DNA from: Geothrix campi
GTDB taxonomy: Bacteria > Acidobacteriota > Holophagae > Holophagales > Holophagaceae
Reading direction: 5' to 3'
NCBI RefSeq assembly: GCF_024609265.1
Contig: NZ_JANHMP010000002.1
Span: 62,001 to 126,000, forward strand
Length of the DNA stretch: 64,000 bases
How positions within the stretch are numbered: the stretch's first letter is position 1; the number at the start of each line of letters is the position of its first letter. Below, piece by piece: positions 18,389 to 28,017 of the stretch. The notes below the pieces were generated by a model. The model was not told the DNA's origin. It was given only the letters and a program-made list of their open reading frames with translations, and made no database searches. A program made the position numbers and the translations under genes.

Positions 18389-18907
18389 ATGGCATCCTTC
18401 ACCTTCCATCCCATCGGAACTCTGCGTTCGCCCTACGCGACGCGCATCGACGCGCCCCACCAGCCCACGGTGGTCGCGGGCACGGAGACGGGCGCGCCTG
18501 CCGAGGCCACGCTGGAGCTGGACCCCTCGCTGCCGGAGACGGTGCTGCGCGACCTGGAGGGCTTCGAGCGCGTGTGGCTCATCTTCGCCTTCCATTTGAG
18601 CGAGGGCTGGGCCCCGCTGGTGCAGCCACCGCGCGGGCCCAAGGCCAAGCGCGGCGTGCTGGCCACGCGCTCGCCCCACCGGCCCAACCCCATCGGGATC
18701 TCTTGCGTGGAGCTGGTGGCCGTGGAAGGCCGCACCCTGCGCCTGCGGGGCGTAGACCTGCTGGACGGCACGCCGGTGCTGGATCTGAAGCCCTATGTGC
18801 CCTATGCCGACGCCTTCCCGCAGGCCCGCGCGGGCTGGATCGATGCCGTGGATGCTGCCACGGGCGTCCACTCCGCGCCCGGCCCGAAGAAACCCCGGCG
18901 CGCTTGA
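18389..18907 (+). CDS. trmO: tRNA (N6-threonylcarbamoyladenosine(37)-N6)-methyltransferase TrmO
   Basis: TsaA/TrmO-like SAM-dependent enzyme that methylates t6A37 in threonine tRNAs. The 172-residue beta-barrel-type protein has FHPIGTLRSPY at the N terminus, WLIFAFHLSEGW, GVLATRSPHRPNPIGIS (the strongest family signature) and DLLDGTPVLDLKPYVPYAD. The start is the ATG giving MASFTFHPIG; no strong SD is visible. Between the kinase stop and this gene lie 175 bases in which I see no supported gene. Confidence 0.92.
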   Translation: MASFTFHPIGTLRSPYATRIDAPHQPTVVAGTETGAPAEATLELDPSLPETVLRDLEGFERVWLIFAFHLSEGWAPLVQPPRGPKAKRGVLATRSPHRPNPIGISCVELVAVEGRTLRLRGVDLLDGTPVLDLKPYVPYADAFPQARAGWIDAVDAATGVHSAPGPKKPRRA

Positions 18908-18967
18908 CGGGGTGGTGGGGCCGGTCCACCCTACGGACGCCCCCGACCCCAACCCAGGAGACCCCCC

Positions 18968-19543
18968 ATGGTTCCGACACACATTCCGCTCGCGCATCTC
19001 TGGCTGCCCATCATCCTGTCCGCGGTCTTCGTCTTCGTGGTCAGCAGCCTCATCCACATGGTCCTGAAGTGGCACAACTCGGACTATCGGGCCCTGCCCA
19101 ACGAGGACGAGGTCCGCGCCGCCATCCGCAAAGGTTCCCCCACGCCCGGCCAGTACGTGATCCCCTACTGCGGCGACATGAAGGAGATGGGCAAACCCGA
19201 GGTCCAGCAGAAATACACGGACGGACCCGTGGGCTTCCTGATGCTGGGCCCCAACGGCACCCCCAACATGGGCAAGGCCCTGGGCCTGTGGTTCCTCTAT
19301 GCCGTGGCGGTGGCCTTCATGGCGGCCTACGTGGCTTCCCGCACCCTGGCTCCCGGCACCCATTACCTCCAAGTGTTCCGGGTCGTGGGTGCCGTCTCGT
19401 TCCTCACCTACGCGGGCGGCAGCGTCCAGATGGGCATCTGGGCGGGCAAGCCCTGGCGCAGCGTGGTCAAGGATCTGATCGACGGCCTCCTGTATGGCCT
19501 GGTGAGCGCCGGCGCCTTCGGCTGGCTCTGGCCGAAGCTCTGA
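18968..19543 (+). CDS. membrane protein of unknown function
   Basis: A 191-residue protein with a hydrophobic N-terminal segment (LWLPIILSAVFVFVVSSLIHMVL), a soluble middle of about 75 residues (LKWHNSDYRALPNEDEV, then QYVIPYCGDMKEMGKPEVQQKY), and three more hydrophobic stretches in the C-terminal half. I do not recognise a characterised family. AGGAG lies well placed before the ATG. The methyltransferase gene follows after four bases, so the two are likely co-translated. Confidence 0.75.
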   Translation: MVPTHIPLAHLWLPIILSAVFVFVVSSLIHMVLKWHNSDYRALPNEDEVRAAIRKGSPTPGQYVIPYCGDMKEMGKPEVQQKYTDGPVGFLMLGPNGTPNMGKALGLWFLYAVAVAFMAAYVASRTLAPGTHYLQVFRVVGAVSFLTYAGGSVQMGIWAGKPWRSVVKDLIDGLLYGLVSAGAFGWLWPKL

Positions 19544-19547
19544 GCCC

Positions 19548-20312
19548 GTGGAATCCGGCCGCGACCGCTACGGACGCATCTCGTACCGGAACCTCATCGC
19601 CTGGCCGGAACGCCTGAAGCGCGAGGAGCCGCTCCTCCGGCGAGTGCTGGAGAGCGCGCCCTCGCGCCGCGTGCTGGACCTGGGCTGTGGCACTGGCGAG
19701 CACGCCCGGCTGTTGGCCTCCCTCGGTTTCGAGACCACGGGCGTGGACGCCTCCCCCTCGCAGGTGGAGACGGCGCGGGAAGCCGATCCCGGGGGCCGCT
19801 ACATACAGGGCAGCCTCACGGCCCTGGCTGATCTGGTGGAGCCCGGTTACGGTGGCGCTCTCTGCGTGGGCAACACCCTCCCTCACCTCACGGAGGAGGA
19901 CGACCTGCGCCGCTGCTTCGGGAGTCTGGCGGGTCGCCTGCTGCCCGGCGGCGTCTTCCTGCTCCAGATCCTGAACTACGACCGCATCCTGGACCGTGGC
20001 GAACGCACCTTTCCCGTGCTCGTGCGGCCCGGGGAGGATGGAACCGAGACTGTCTTCCTGCGCCTGATGACGCCCCACGCCGATGGGCGCGTGACCTTCA
20101 CGCCCGCCAACCTGTGCTGGCGTCCTGGAGCCGAGCCGCCCCTGGAACTGGTGTCTGCCGAAGAGGTCCAGCTGCGCGGCTGGCGGCGGGTCGAGGTGGA
20201 GGCGCTGCTGCGCGACGCCGGCTTCGACGTGCGCGAGACGTTTGGCACCATGACAGGCGAACCCTGGAGCCAGACGTCGGCGGATCTGGTGGTGGTGGCC
20301 CAGAGGCGCTGA
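19548..20312 (+). CDS. class I SAM-dependent methyltransferase
   Basis: A 254-residue Rossmann-fold methyltransferase. The SAM-binding motif is VLDLGCGTGEHARLLA (near residue 42), followed by the acidic GVDASPSQVETA and the post-motif GGALCVGNTLPHL. The gene begins with GTG at 19548, four bases after the stop of the membrane protein gene. No better start lies nearby that would keep the N-terminal YGRISYRNLIAWPERLKREE region. The substrate cannot be inferred. It converges with the hemolysin III gene (15 bases between stops). Confidence 0.85.
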   Translation: MESGRDRYGRISYRNLIAWPERLKREEPLLRRVLESAPSRRVLDLGCGTGEHARLLASLGFETTGVDASPSQVETAREADPGGRYIQGSLTALADLVEPGYGGALCVGNTLPHLTEEDDLRRCFGSLAGRLLPGGVFLLQILNYDRILDRGERTFPVLVRPGEDGTETVFLRLMTPHADGRVTFTPANLCWRPGAEPPLELVSAEEVQLRGWRRVEVEALLRDAGFDVRETFGTMTGEPWSQTSADLVVVAQRR

Positions 20313-20327
20313 ATCACCGTGCCGGGG

Positions 20328-21083
20328 TCAACCCTGCGGGATCACATGGAACATTACGGCGAACACATGGCAGGCGCTGGCGGCCATGACGAAGAGGTGC
20401 CAGAGCGCGTGATGGTAGGGCAGCTTCTTCAGGCTGTAGATGGCGGCGCCCACGCTATAGAACCCCCCGCCCGCGAAGAGCCAGTAGAGGCCATGGGTGG
20501 ACACGGCGTGGCCGAGAGGTTTGGCGGCGAAGACGATGAGCCAGCCCATCAGGAGGTAGATGCCCGTGGAAATGTAGCCCATGCGCCTGGCGAAGACTGG
20601 ATCCATGTCCGTGTCCGAAGGCAGGGCATGGAGATGGTCCACCGCGGGGGGGCGGAAGACCTGCTTGGCGAGTCGGGCGTAGAACACGGCCTTGAACACG
20701 ATGCCCAGCGCGGCCAGGCCCCAGACCAGGCCGAACAGCGTCCAGCCCACGGCACCGCGCAGGGCGGACAGGCAGAAGGGCGTGTAGGTGCCGGCGATGA
20801 GCACGAAGATGGCCGAGTGGTCGAAGACCTTGAAGACCAGCTTCACCCGGGGACCGCGGAAGGCGTGGTAGAGGGTGGACATGAGGTACAGCAGGATGAG
20901 ACTGGAGCCGAAGATGGTGACGCCCACCACATCGCGGGCGGTGCCGTGGAGCGCGGCGAAGACCACCATCACCACCAGTCCCGCGATGGCCAGGGCCACG
21001 CCCAGCCCATGCGTCAGGCTGTTGGCCAGCTCCTCGCGGCGGGTCTGGGGAGTCGAGCCTGGAATCACGGCGCTGGGGGACAT
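20328..21083 (-). CDS. hemolysin III family membrane protein
   Basis: Seven-helix integral membrane protein of 251 residues in the hemolysin III/AdipoR-like (PAQR) family. Diagnostic segments are LANSLTHGLGVALA, STLYHAF, FDHSAIFVLIAGTYTPF and, near the C terminus, YHHALWHLFVMAASACHVFAVMFHV. The histidines and aspartate of these segments match the metal site of the family. Despite the name, most bacterial members have no shown haemolytic activity; roles in lipid or ceramide metabolism are suspected. Divergent from the gamma-glutamyltransferase gene with 46 bases between. Confidence 0.9.
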   Translation of the reverse strand: MSPSAVIPGSTPQTRREELANSLTHGLGVALAIAGLVVMVVFAALHGTARDVVGVTIFGSSLILLYLMSTLYHAFRGPRVKLVFKVFDHSAIFVLIAGTYTPFCLSALRGAVGWTLFGLVWGLAALGIVFKAVFYARLAKQVFRPPAVDHLHALPSDTDMDPVFARRMGYISTGIYLLMGWLIVFAAKPLGHAVSTHGLYWLFAGGGFYSVGAAIYSLKKLPYHHALWHLFVMAASACHVFAVMFHVIPQG

Positions 21084-21129
21084 CCCTCAAGGATGACAGA
21101 CTCTGAGGGTGTCTTTTCCTGGAGCTTCC

Positions 21130-22806
21130 ATGCGCCTCGGTGCCCTGCTGCTGGCCATCTGCCTCGCTTCTGGCGGGGTGTCCGTCGCCGCGCCTGCTCC
21201 CGCGCAGCGCCTCCGGGGCGTGGTGGTGAGCCAGGAACGGCTGGCTTCCGAGGCCGGCGCGGGTGTGTTGCGCGAGGGTGGCAGCGCGGTGGATGCCGCC
21301 GTGGCCACGGCCTTCGCGCTGGCCGTGGTGCATCCCGCCGCGGGCAACCTGGGCGGAGGCGGCTTCCTACTCTCCCGCCCTACCGCAGGTAAGGCCTCCT
21401 TTATCGATTTCCGCGAGACGGCCCCGGTCGCGGCCCACCCCCGCATGTGGCTGAAGCCGGATGGGACCTACGACGAGGCGAGGCATCACGACAGCCTGGC
21501 GTCCGTGGGTGTGCCCGGCACCGTCGCGGGGCTGCGCGAGGCCTGGAAGCGCGAAGGCCACCTGCCCTGGGCGCGGTTGCTGAAGCCCGCCATCCAACTG
21601 GCCCGGGAGGGCTTCGTGCTGACGCAGAACCAGGCGGCGAGCTTGGCGGAACAGCTGCCCGCCTTCGCCCGCCATGCGCCGACCCTGGCGCAGTTCAGCC
21701 GGAAGGGCTCGCCCCTCCGTGCCGGCGACCGCCTGGTGCAGCGCGATCTGGCCCGTACCCTCACTCGATTGTCGAAGGACTGGATGGACTTCTACAACGG
21801 CGAAACCGCGCGGCTCATGGTGCGCGACATGAAGGCGAACGGTGGCTTGATCGCCGCTGGGGATCTGCGTGGCTACAAGCCCGTGATGCGCGAACCGCTG
21901 CGCGGCGCGTACCACGGCTTCGAATTGCTGGCCGCGCCACCGCCCAGCTCCGGCGGCCAGGTGCTGATCGAGGCCCTGAACATCCTCGAAGGCTACGACT
22001 TCAAGGGCGCCGGCGCGGGTTCACCAACGGCCATTCATCTCGCTTCCGAGGCGTTGCGCCGGGCCTTCGCGGATCGGGCACAGTCCCTGGGCGATCCCGG
22101 CTTCAACCCGGATATTCCAATGGCGCGGCTGCTCTCAAAAACCTATGCGACGGAGCTCCGCGCCACCATCCGGCCCGACCGGGCCTCGACCTCGGATCCG
22201 GCCCGATTCTCCTGGGAGGCGGATCACCCGCACACCACCCACCTGTCCGTCCTCGACCGCGAGGGTAATGCCGTGAGCCTCACCTACACGCTGGAGGAGA
22301 GCTACGGCCTCAAACGCATCGTGCCTGGCGCGGGCTTCTTGCTGAACAACGAACTGGGTGACTTCAATGCGGTGCCGGGGCTGACGGATGCCACAGGCCG
22401 CATCGGCACGGCGCCGAACCTGGCCCGGCCCGGGCAGCGGCCGCTGTCGAGCATGTGCCCCGTTATCCTCGTGAAGGATGGCGCGGTGTTCATGGTGAGC
22501 GGCAGCCCCGGCGGGCGGACCATTCCCGCCACCGTGCTGAACACCGTGCTCAACGCCGTAGACTTCGGTATGGACGCCCGCGCCGCCGTGGACGCCCCGC
22601 GCTTCCACCACCAGTGGCTGCCGAACCATATCCAGGTCGAGGCCAGCCTCCCCGCTGTCACCCAGGAGGCGCTGAAGGCCCTGGGGCACGCGATCAAAGA
22701 GGTCCCGAAGCAGGGCTGCGCGCAGGTGATCCTGGTGCACCACGGCCAGGCCGAAGGCGCCGCCGACACCAAGAGGTGGTCGGATAGCGGCGCCGCGGTG
22801 GAGTGA
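21130..22806 (+). CDS. ggt: secreted gamma-glutamyltransferase
   Basis: Hydrolyses or transfers the gamma-glutamyl group of glutathione and related peptides. A signal peptide (MRLGALLLAICLASGGVSVAAPA) sends it to the periplasm. The 558-residue precursor is expected to cleave itself into two subunits before the catalytic threonine, seen in DHPHTTHLSVLD at about residue 373. Other family marks are AGNLGGGGFLL, RPLSSMCPVIL and SGSPGGRTIPATV, the glycine-rich oxyanion region. GGAGC before the ATG fits the start. It ends one base before the stop codon of the convergent S9 peptidase gene. Fits the peptide-scavenging theme of the neighbourhood. Confidence 0.94.
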   Translation: MRLGALLLAICLASGGVSVAAPAPAQRLRGVVVSQERLASEAGAGVLREGGSAVDAAVATAFALAVVHPAAGNLGGGGFLLSRPTAGKASFIDFRETAPVAAHPRMWLKPDGTYDEARHHDSLASVGVPGTVAGLREAWKREGHLPWARLLKPAIQLAREGFVLTQNQAASLAEQLPAFARHAPTLAQFSRKGSPLRAGDRLVQRDLARTLTRLSKDWMDFYNGETARLMVRDMKANGGLIAAGDLRGYKPVMREPLRGAYHGFELLAAPPPSSGGQVLIEALNILEGYDFKGAGAGSPTAIHLASEALRRAFADRAQSLGDPGFNPDIPMARLLSKTYATELRATIRPDRASTSDPARFSWEADHPHTTHLSVLDREGNAVSLTYTLEESYGLKRIVPGAGFLLNNELGDFNAVPGLTDATGRIGTAPNLARPGQRPLSSMCPVILVKDGAVFMVSGSPGGRTIPATVLNTVLNAVDFGMDARAAVDAPRFHHQWLPNHIQVEASLPAVTQEALKALGHAIKEVPKQGCAQVILVHHGQAEGAADTKRWSDSGAAVE

Positions 22807-25173
22807 TCAGTTCTTCAGGTGCTTGTCGAACCAGTGGAGCATCTCCCAGAGGGTGTGTTCGACGGATTCGCGGGCGAGGTAGCCGTGGGATTCCAGCGGC
22901 AACGTGACGTAGCGGGCGGTCTGGCCGTTGCCCTTGAGGGCCGCGTAGAGCCGCTCGCTTTGGAGGGGGAAGGTGCCCGAGTTGTTGTCCGCCTCGCCGT
23001 GGATGAGCAGGATCGGTGCGTTGAAATGGTTGGCCGACATGAAGGGCGACACCTTCAGGTACATGTCCGGAGCTTCCCAGAGTGTGCGTCGCTCGCTCTG
23101 GAAGCCGAAGGGCGTCAGCGTGCGGTTGTAGGCGCCGCTGCGGGCGATGCCGGCCTTGAAGAGGGTCGAGTGGGCCAGCAGATTGGCGGTCATGAAGGCG
23201 CCGTAGCTGTGGCCGCCCACGCCCACCCGTTTCGGATCGATGACGCCCAGCTCGTCGGCCTTGTCGATGGCGGCCTTGGCACTGGCCACGACCTGGTCGA
23301 GGTAGGTGTCGTTCACGGTCTTGGGATCGCCCACCACGGGCATGGTGGCGCTATCCAGCACCACGTAGCCCGACAGCAGGAAGAACAGATGGGACATGCC
23401 GTTGATGGTCGTGAAACGGTCTGCAGACCCACTCACCTGGCCGGCGGTGCCGGCGTCCGTGAACTCGAGCGGGTAGGCCCACACCACGGCGGGGCGCCGC
23501 TCGCCAGCCTTGTAGTCCGGAGGCAGGTACAGCGTGAAGCTGAGGGCCACGCCATCGGGTCGCGTGTAGGTCACGAGCTTCTTCTGGATCTTCCGCAGCT
23601 CGGGCAGAGGATCCGCGAAGGCCGTGAGGGCCGCCGCAGGGGCGTTCGGGGCGGAGCCGTGCAGGAAGTAGTTCGGCGCCTCCGTGGAGCTCTCACGCCG
23701 GGTGATGAAGCGGCCATCCGGTAGCAAGGCCATGAGAGCTTCGTAGGCCCCCTCGCCGCAGCGGAAGAGGCGCTCGGTCCGTAAAATGGCGGGATCGAAG
23801 CGGGCCAGGAATGGGCGATCGCCGGAGGGCGTGGCGCCGGCCCCCGTGAGGAAGAGCTTCCCGGCCTCCTCGCGCAGGGCCGTGTGGCCGTTGGGCAGCA
23901 GGCGGGTCAGGAACGTGCCCGGGGCTTTGTAGCGGTCGTTGGCGCTGAGGTCGAAGGCCAGACGGGCCTCCGCGGATTTCGCGGGGTCCACCAGCCAGGT
24001 GCGGGTCCAGCGGCGGTCGCGCTCGTACTCGCGCACCACGGCCAGGTCACCGGACTCGCCCCACTCCAGGCCCATGAGCCGGGCCTTGAGGCGGATGAGT
24101 TCAGCGGGAGCAGTCTGGAAGGGCGCCGCCTGCGTCAGCAAGTGGTCGCGGAACTCGGCGTTCTGTTTGGGGTCGCCGCCGTCCAGGGCCTCGACCCAGG
24201 CAAGGGTGGCGGATTCCGTGGGCCGCCAGTGCAGATGGCGGGGGCCCGTGCGCACACCCTCCATGGGGATGCCCTCGGCCAGAGGCAGATCCGCCGCGGT
24301 ATGGACGACCTTGCCGGTGCGATCCCAGACCTCTTCGCGAACGGGGAACTGGAAGGCCGGCACCAGGTAGGAGAAGGGACGCTGAAGACGCGCCACCAGG
24401 ATCAGCTTCCCATCGGGCGAGGGCTGGATGTCCGCGTAGAGGCCGGGCTTGCCGATGGGCTTCAGCGCCCCGGTGACGAGGTCCACGCGCACCAGCTGGG
24501 ACTGGGCCAGGAATTCGAATAGGGTTTCGTCGAAGGCGTTCTGGAGCAGATCCTGGTAGGTGGGCGCGGGGGCGGCCTTGCCCTCGGTCTCCTGGATGCG
24601 CGGGCCGACGGGCACCTCAGGCGCCTTGGGCGCCGGGCCCTGGTTCGCGGGCACCGCCTTGGCGAGCAGGGAGCCGTCCGGCATCCAGTCCAGGGGCTGG
24701 CCCAGCACCGCGTTGAGCTTCAGGCCCGGCACGCGGTGGACCTTCCCGGTAGTGACCTCGCCGACCCACAGCTCGGTGGCCGCGGCGCCGGTGCCGGTCA
24801 GCACGAAGCGCCGGCCATCCGGCGACCAGCGGGGCTGACCCAGGGTTACTTCGGAGGGCAGGACGATGGGGCGGGCTGGCCCGCCCTTCAGGTCCTGGAT
24901 GGCCAGGGCCTTCAGCCGCGGCGGATTGTGGGGGCCGCGGATGCGGGGGTTCAGGCGCAGGCCCGCCAGGCGGGCCATGGGTTGGGCCAGGGCCTGGATG
25001 GGGGGATTGCGTTCGAATTCCGTGAGCAGGAAGCGGTCGCCCATGGGGCTGATCACGAGGTTGGGTGTCCCGGGGGCGTCCAGCACCTTCTCAACGGCCT
25101 TGGGCGCCTTCTGGTAGGGCTTCGGCTGGGCGGCGAGGGCCAGGCACAGGAAGGGTGCGAGGAGACGCAACAT
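22807..25173 (-). CDS. secreted S9 family (prolyl oligopeptidase-fold) peptidase
   Basis: Serine peptidase of 788 residues with a signal peptide (MLRLLAPFLCLALAAQ). The start at 25173 has GGAG a few bases upstream. An N-terminal beta-propeller of about 500 residues precedes an alpha/beta-hydrolase domain. The nucleophile is Ser656 in GGHSYGAFMTANLLAH, the acid lies in IHGEADNNSG and the histidine in ESHGYLARES. The wording of the nucleophile region matches the glutamyl endopeptidase-like S9D branch better than classical prolyl oligopeptidase or DPP4, so cleavage after Glu is a reasonable guess. Its start follows the sbcC stop after about 50 bases on the same strand. Confidence 0.9.
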   Translation of the reverse strand: MLRLLAPFLCLALAAQPKPYQKAPKAVEKVLDAPGTPNLVISPMGDRFLLTEFERNPPIQALAQPMARLAGLRLNPRIRGPHNPPRLKALAIQDLKGGPARPIVLPSEVTLGQPRWSPDGRRFVLTGTGAAATELWVGEVTTGKVHRVPGLKLNAVLGQPLDWMPDGSLLAKAVPANQGPAPKAPEVPVGPRIQETEGKAAPAPTYQDLLQNAFDETLFEFLAQSQLVRVDLVTGALKPIGKPGLYADIQPSPDGKLILVARLQRPFSYLVPAFQFPVREEVWDRTGKVVHTAADLPLAEGIPMEGVRTGPRHLHWRPTESATLAWVEALDGGDPKQNAEFRDHLLTQAAPFQTAPAELIRLKARLMGLEWGESGDLAVVREYERDRRWTRTWLVDPAKSAEARLAFDLSANDRYKAPGTFLTRLLPNGHTALREEAGKLFLTGAGATPSGDRPFLARFDPAILRTERLFRCGEGAYEALMALLPDGRFITRRESSTEAPNYFLHGSAPNAPAAALTAFADPLPELRKIQKKLVTYTRPDGVALSFTLYLPPDYKAGERRPAVVWAYPLEFTDAGTAGQVSGSADRFTTINGMSHLFFLLSGYVVLDSATMPVVGDPKTVNDTYLDQVVASAKAAIDKADELGVIDPKRVGVGGHSYGAFMTANLLAHSTLFKAGIARSGAYNRTLTPFGFQSERRTLWEAPDMYLKVSPFMSANHFNAPILLIHGEADNNSGTFPLQSERLYAALKGNGQTARYVTLPLESHGYLARESVEHTLWEMLHWFDKHLKN

Positions 25174-25224
25174 GGAAACTCCGGGGGATGCCCGGGAGCA
25201 TACCACGCCATGCGATGTAAATAC

Positions 25225-28017
25225 TCAGTCGACCCGGAACCGTGCGTGGCTGCCGCCGGGACCTGGCGTCACTTCCAGCCGAGCTGAGATGCGCGCCTTC
25301 ACGTCGTCCAGGTGGCTGATGAGGCCTACCAGGCGGCCGCCCTGGTTCAGTTCCTCCAGGGTGCGGAGGGCCAAGTCCAGGGCCTCGGAGTCGAGGCTGC
25401 CGAAGCCTTCGTCGATGAAAACAGTATCGAGGCGGATGCCGCCGGCGTGGCGCTGCACCACGTCGGAGAGGCCCAGGGCCAGGGCCAGGCTGGCCTGGAA
25501 ACCTTCGCCGCCCGAGAGCGAGCTCACCGCCCGGGCGCGGCCCGTGTGGCTGTCCGTGATCTCCAATTCGAGGCCGCCCGCCCGCCGCAGATCGCCGCCG
25601 GCCGTGGCCCGCTGCAGGGCGTAGCGCTGCTTGCTCATGCGACGCAGCCGCTCCGAGGCCGAGACCAGCACCTCGTCGAGGAGGGCGCCCTGCACGTAGC
25701 GCTCGAAGGAGACCCGGGCGCCATCCTCGCCCCTGGCCACGCGGGCCAGGCTGGAGGCCGCACGGTGGCGGCGTTCCTCCGCGCCCTGCCGGGCTTCCAA
25801 TGCGGCCAAGGTCGTGGCGAGGCGCTGGAGCGCGACTCGCTCAGATTGCGCCTGGCCCAGGGCCTCGCCGGCCAGGGAGAACCGCGTCTGGGCAGCGTCC
25901 CGGGTGATCTGCAGCGAAGGCAGGTTCGGAATTGGCTGTTCTCCGGTCGGAAGGTCAACGCCAGCCGCTGTCAAAGCCGCCAGGAAATCCGCCTCGGTCT
26001 TCCGGGCTTCCATCCGGCCGGCTTCCAGGCGATCCCCGTGGGACTTGAGGGCCGCCTCGGCTTCGATGGCCGCTGTCTGGGCCGCGTCCCGGGCTGTGCG
26101 GGCCGCCTTCAGCCCGGCCTCGGACCGGGCCAGCTCACCTTCCGCCTCCCGCCGCTGGGCAACGAGGGCGCCGGGGGCGCGCAGTCCCTCGGGCAGGGCT
26201 TCCTCGTGGACCCTTATCCGGCCCTGGGCTCCGGCTTCCAGAAGCGCGACCTCCGATTGCCGTCGGGTGGTGGCGGTGAGCTGGGCCTCCGTCTGCTGCT
26301 GGATCTCTTCCGCTTTGGCCAAGCTCCGCTCGATCTCGGGCAGACGGGCTTCCGCTTGGCGGCTACGCTCCAGAGCTTCCAGGCATCGCGCCTCCTCGGC
26401 GGCCAGGGTGGCGGGATCCGCGTGCGCGTCCTCGCCCAGATGGTGGGCGAGATCTTCGCGGCGGGCACGGGCGGTCTCCAGGGCGGAGGAGCGTGCCGCG
26501 GCAGCCTCCTGGGCGCGGGCCAGGGCCGTCTCGGCCGCGTCCTGCCGAACCTGGGCCTGTTGGAGCTCCGGCTCGCCGGGCTGATCCGCCGAGGGCCCGG
26601 CGGGATGGGGATGGACCTCGCTGCCGCAGACGGGGCAGGGCTCACCGGGCTTCAGGTTCTGGGCCAGATGGGCGGCCTGGGCCGCCAGGCGTCGTTCCTG
26701 GAGATCGCGGTAGTGGTCGCGGGCCTGCTTCACGGCCTGTTGGGCGGCGCCCAGGTGGGTGCGGGCGGTGTCCAGATTGATGGAGGCGCGCTCGATCTCC
26801 TGCTCTGCCTGCTCGAACTGCGCCCATTGCTTCCGCTTCTGGCTGGCCAGGCGGAGCAGGCCCTCCCGACCCGCCCGTTGGGAGGCTTCGGTTCGCAGGT
26901 CTTGCAGCAGGGCCTTCTGACGCGTGGCCTCCAGCCTGGTGGCATCGCGGAGCCTGGTCTGTTTCTCGGCCAGATCCTCGAGCTGTTTCCGTTCCCGGGC
27001 TGCTTCCGCGACGGCCTTTCGTGCCTGCTCAAGAGCCACCAGTCTGGGTTCGAGTTCCTTCAGCCGGTCGATGGCGCGGCGCAGGCCCTCGCGGCGGGGT
27101 TCCTCGCGTTCAGCCTCGGCCAGAATACCTTCGGCCTTGGTGAGGACCAGGGCCCGTGATGCAGCGGCCTCCGCCAGTCGGATGGCCTCCTGTTCCAGCG
27201 TGTGGACCCGGGCGAGGGCCTCCTCCAGATGCTGCCCCTCGCGCAGGACCGCCTCCGCCTGGTCGAAGGCGACCCGGGCTTCCGTCTGCTCTTGGGTTCG
27301 TTCCTTCACGCGCTGGGCCGCGGCCTCCAGGCGGTCGGGCAGGTCCTGGGCGGTCGCCACGCCGGCCTGCTCAAGGAGCTGCCGGGCCTCGGCCTGGGCT
27401 GTGAGGAGCGAGCCGCGCAGGGCTTTCTCCTCCTCCGCCAGGGCCTCGGCGATGGCGGCGTAACGAGCCGTCTGGAAGAGAGTCTGCAGGATGGCCTGGC
27501 GCTCAGCGGAGCCCGCCAGCATGAACTCCTGGAAACGGCCCTGGGGCAGCAGGACCACCTGCCGGAACTGGCTGGCCTTGAAGCCCAGCAGGTCCGCCAC
27601 CTTGGCATCCACCACCGTGGGTTTCTCCGTGGCCAGGGGCACCTCGGCGCCATCCACCAGTTCCCACAGGTGGGCCGCGTAGAGCTGCTTCTTCAGGCCG
27701 CCGCCGCGCTGCTTCGGCACCTGCTGTTCCGGCGTGCGCTCCACCCGGTAGGACTTCCCGCCCAGGGCGAAGTCGAAGGTCACGTGAGTGGGGAGGTCCG
27801 CCGTGGCGAAGTGGCTGCGCAGGTCGCGGGTCTCGCGCTGGCCGCCGCTGGTCTGGCCGTAGAGGGCGTAGCTGATGCCGTCGAGGATGCTGGTCTTGCC
27901 CGCGCCGGTGGGACCGTGGATGAGAAAGAAGGACTGGTCCCCCAGGTCCGCGAAGTCGAGCCCCAGCCGTCCGGCGTAGGGACCGAAGGCCTCCAGGGTG
28001 AGGCGCAGGGGCTTCAT
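25225..28017 (-). CDS. sbcC: nuclease subunit SbcC (Rad50-like ATPase)
   Basis: ATPase partner of the SbcCD double-strand exonuclease and hairpin endonuclease used in DNA break processing. The 930-residue protein has the N-terminal Walker A GPTGAGKTSILDG (near residue 37), two long coiled-coil arms and a zinc hook CPVCG near residue 463 at the turn. C-terminally it has signature SLSGGEGFQASLAL and Walker B DTVFIDEGFGSLD. It starts inside the end of sbcD (ATGA overlap of four bases), indicating translational coupling. Slightly shorter than the roughly 1050 residues of the E. coli protein because of shorter arms. Confidence 0.96.
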   Translation of the reverse strand: MKPLRLTLEAFGPYAGRLGLDFADLGDQSFFLIHGPTGAGKTSILDGISYALYGQTSGGQRETRDLRSHFATADLPTHVTFDFALGGKSYRVERTPEQQVPKQRGGGLKKQLYAAHLWELVDGAEVPLATEKPTVVDAKVADLLGFKASQFRQVVLLPQGRFQEFMLAGSAERQAILQTLFQTARYAAIAEALAEEEKALRGSLLTAQAEARQLLEQAGVATAQDLPDRLEAAAQRVKERTQEQTEARVAFDQAEAVLREGQHLEEALARVHTLEQEAIRLAEAAASRALVLTKAEGILAEAEREEPRREGLRRAIDRLKELEPRLVALEQARKAVAEAARERKQLEDLAEKQTRLRDATRLEATRQKALLQDLRTEASQRAGREGLLRLASQKRKQWAQFEQAEQEIERASINLDTARTHLGAAQQAVKQARDHYRDLQERRLAAQAAHLAQNLKPGEPCPVCGSEVHPHPAGPSADQPGEPELQQAQVRQDAAETALARAQEAAAARSSALETARARREDLAHHLGEDAHADPATLAAEEARCLEALERSRQAEARLPEIERSLAKAEEIQQQTEAQLTATTRRQSEVALLEAGAQGRIRVHEEALPEGLRAPGALVAQRREAEGELARSEAGLKAARTARDAAQTAAIEAEAALKSHGDRLEAGRMEARKTEADFLAALTAAGVDLPTGEQPIPNLPSLQITRDAAQTRFSLAGEALGQAQSERVALQRLATTLAALEARQGAEERRHRAASSLARVARGEDGARVSFERYVQGALLDEVLVSASERLRRMSKQRYALQRATAGGDLRRAGGLELEITDSHTGRARAVSSLSGGEGFQASLALALGLSDVVQRHAGGIRLDTVFIDEGFGSLDSEALDLALRTLEELNQGGRLVGLISHLDDVKARISARLEVTPGPGGSHARFRVD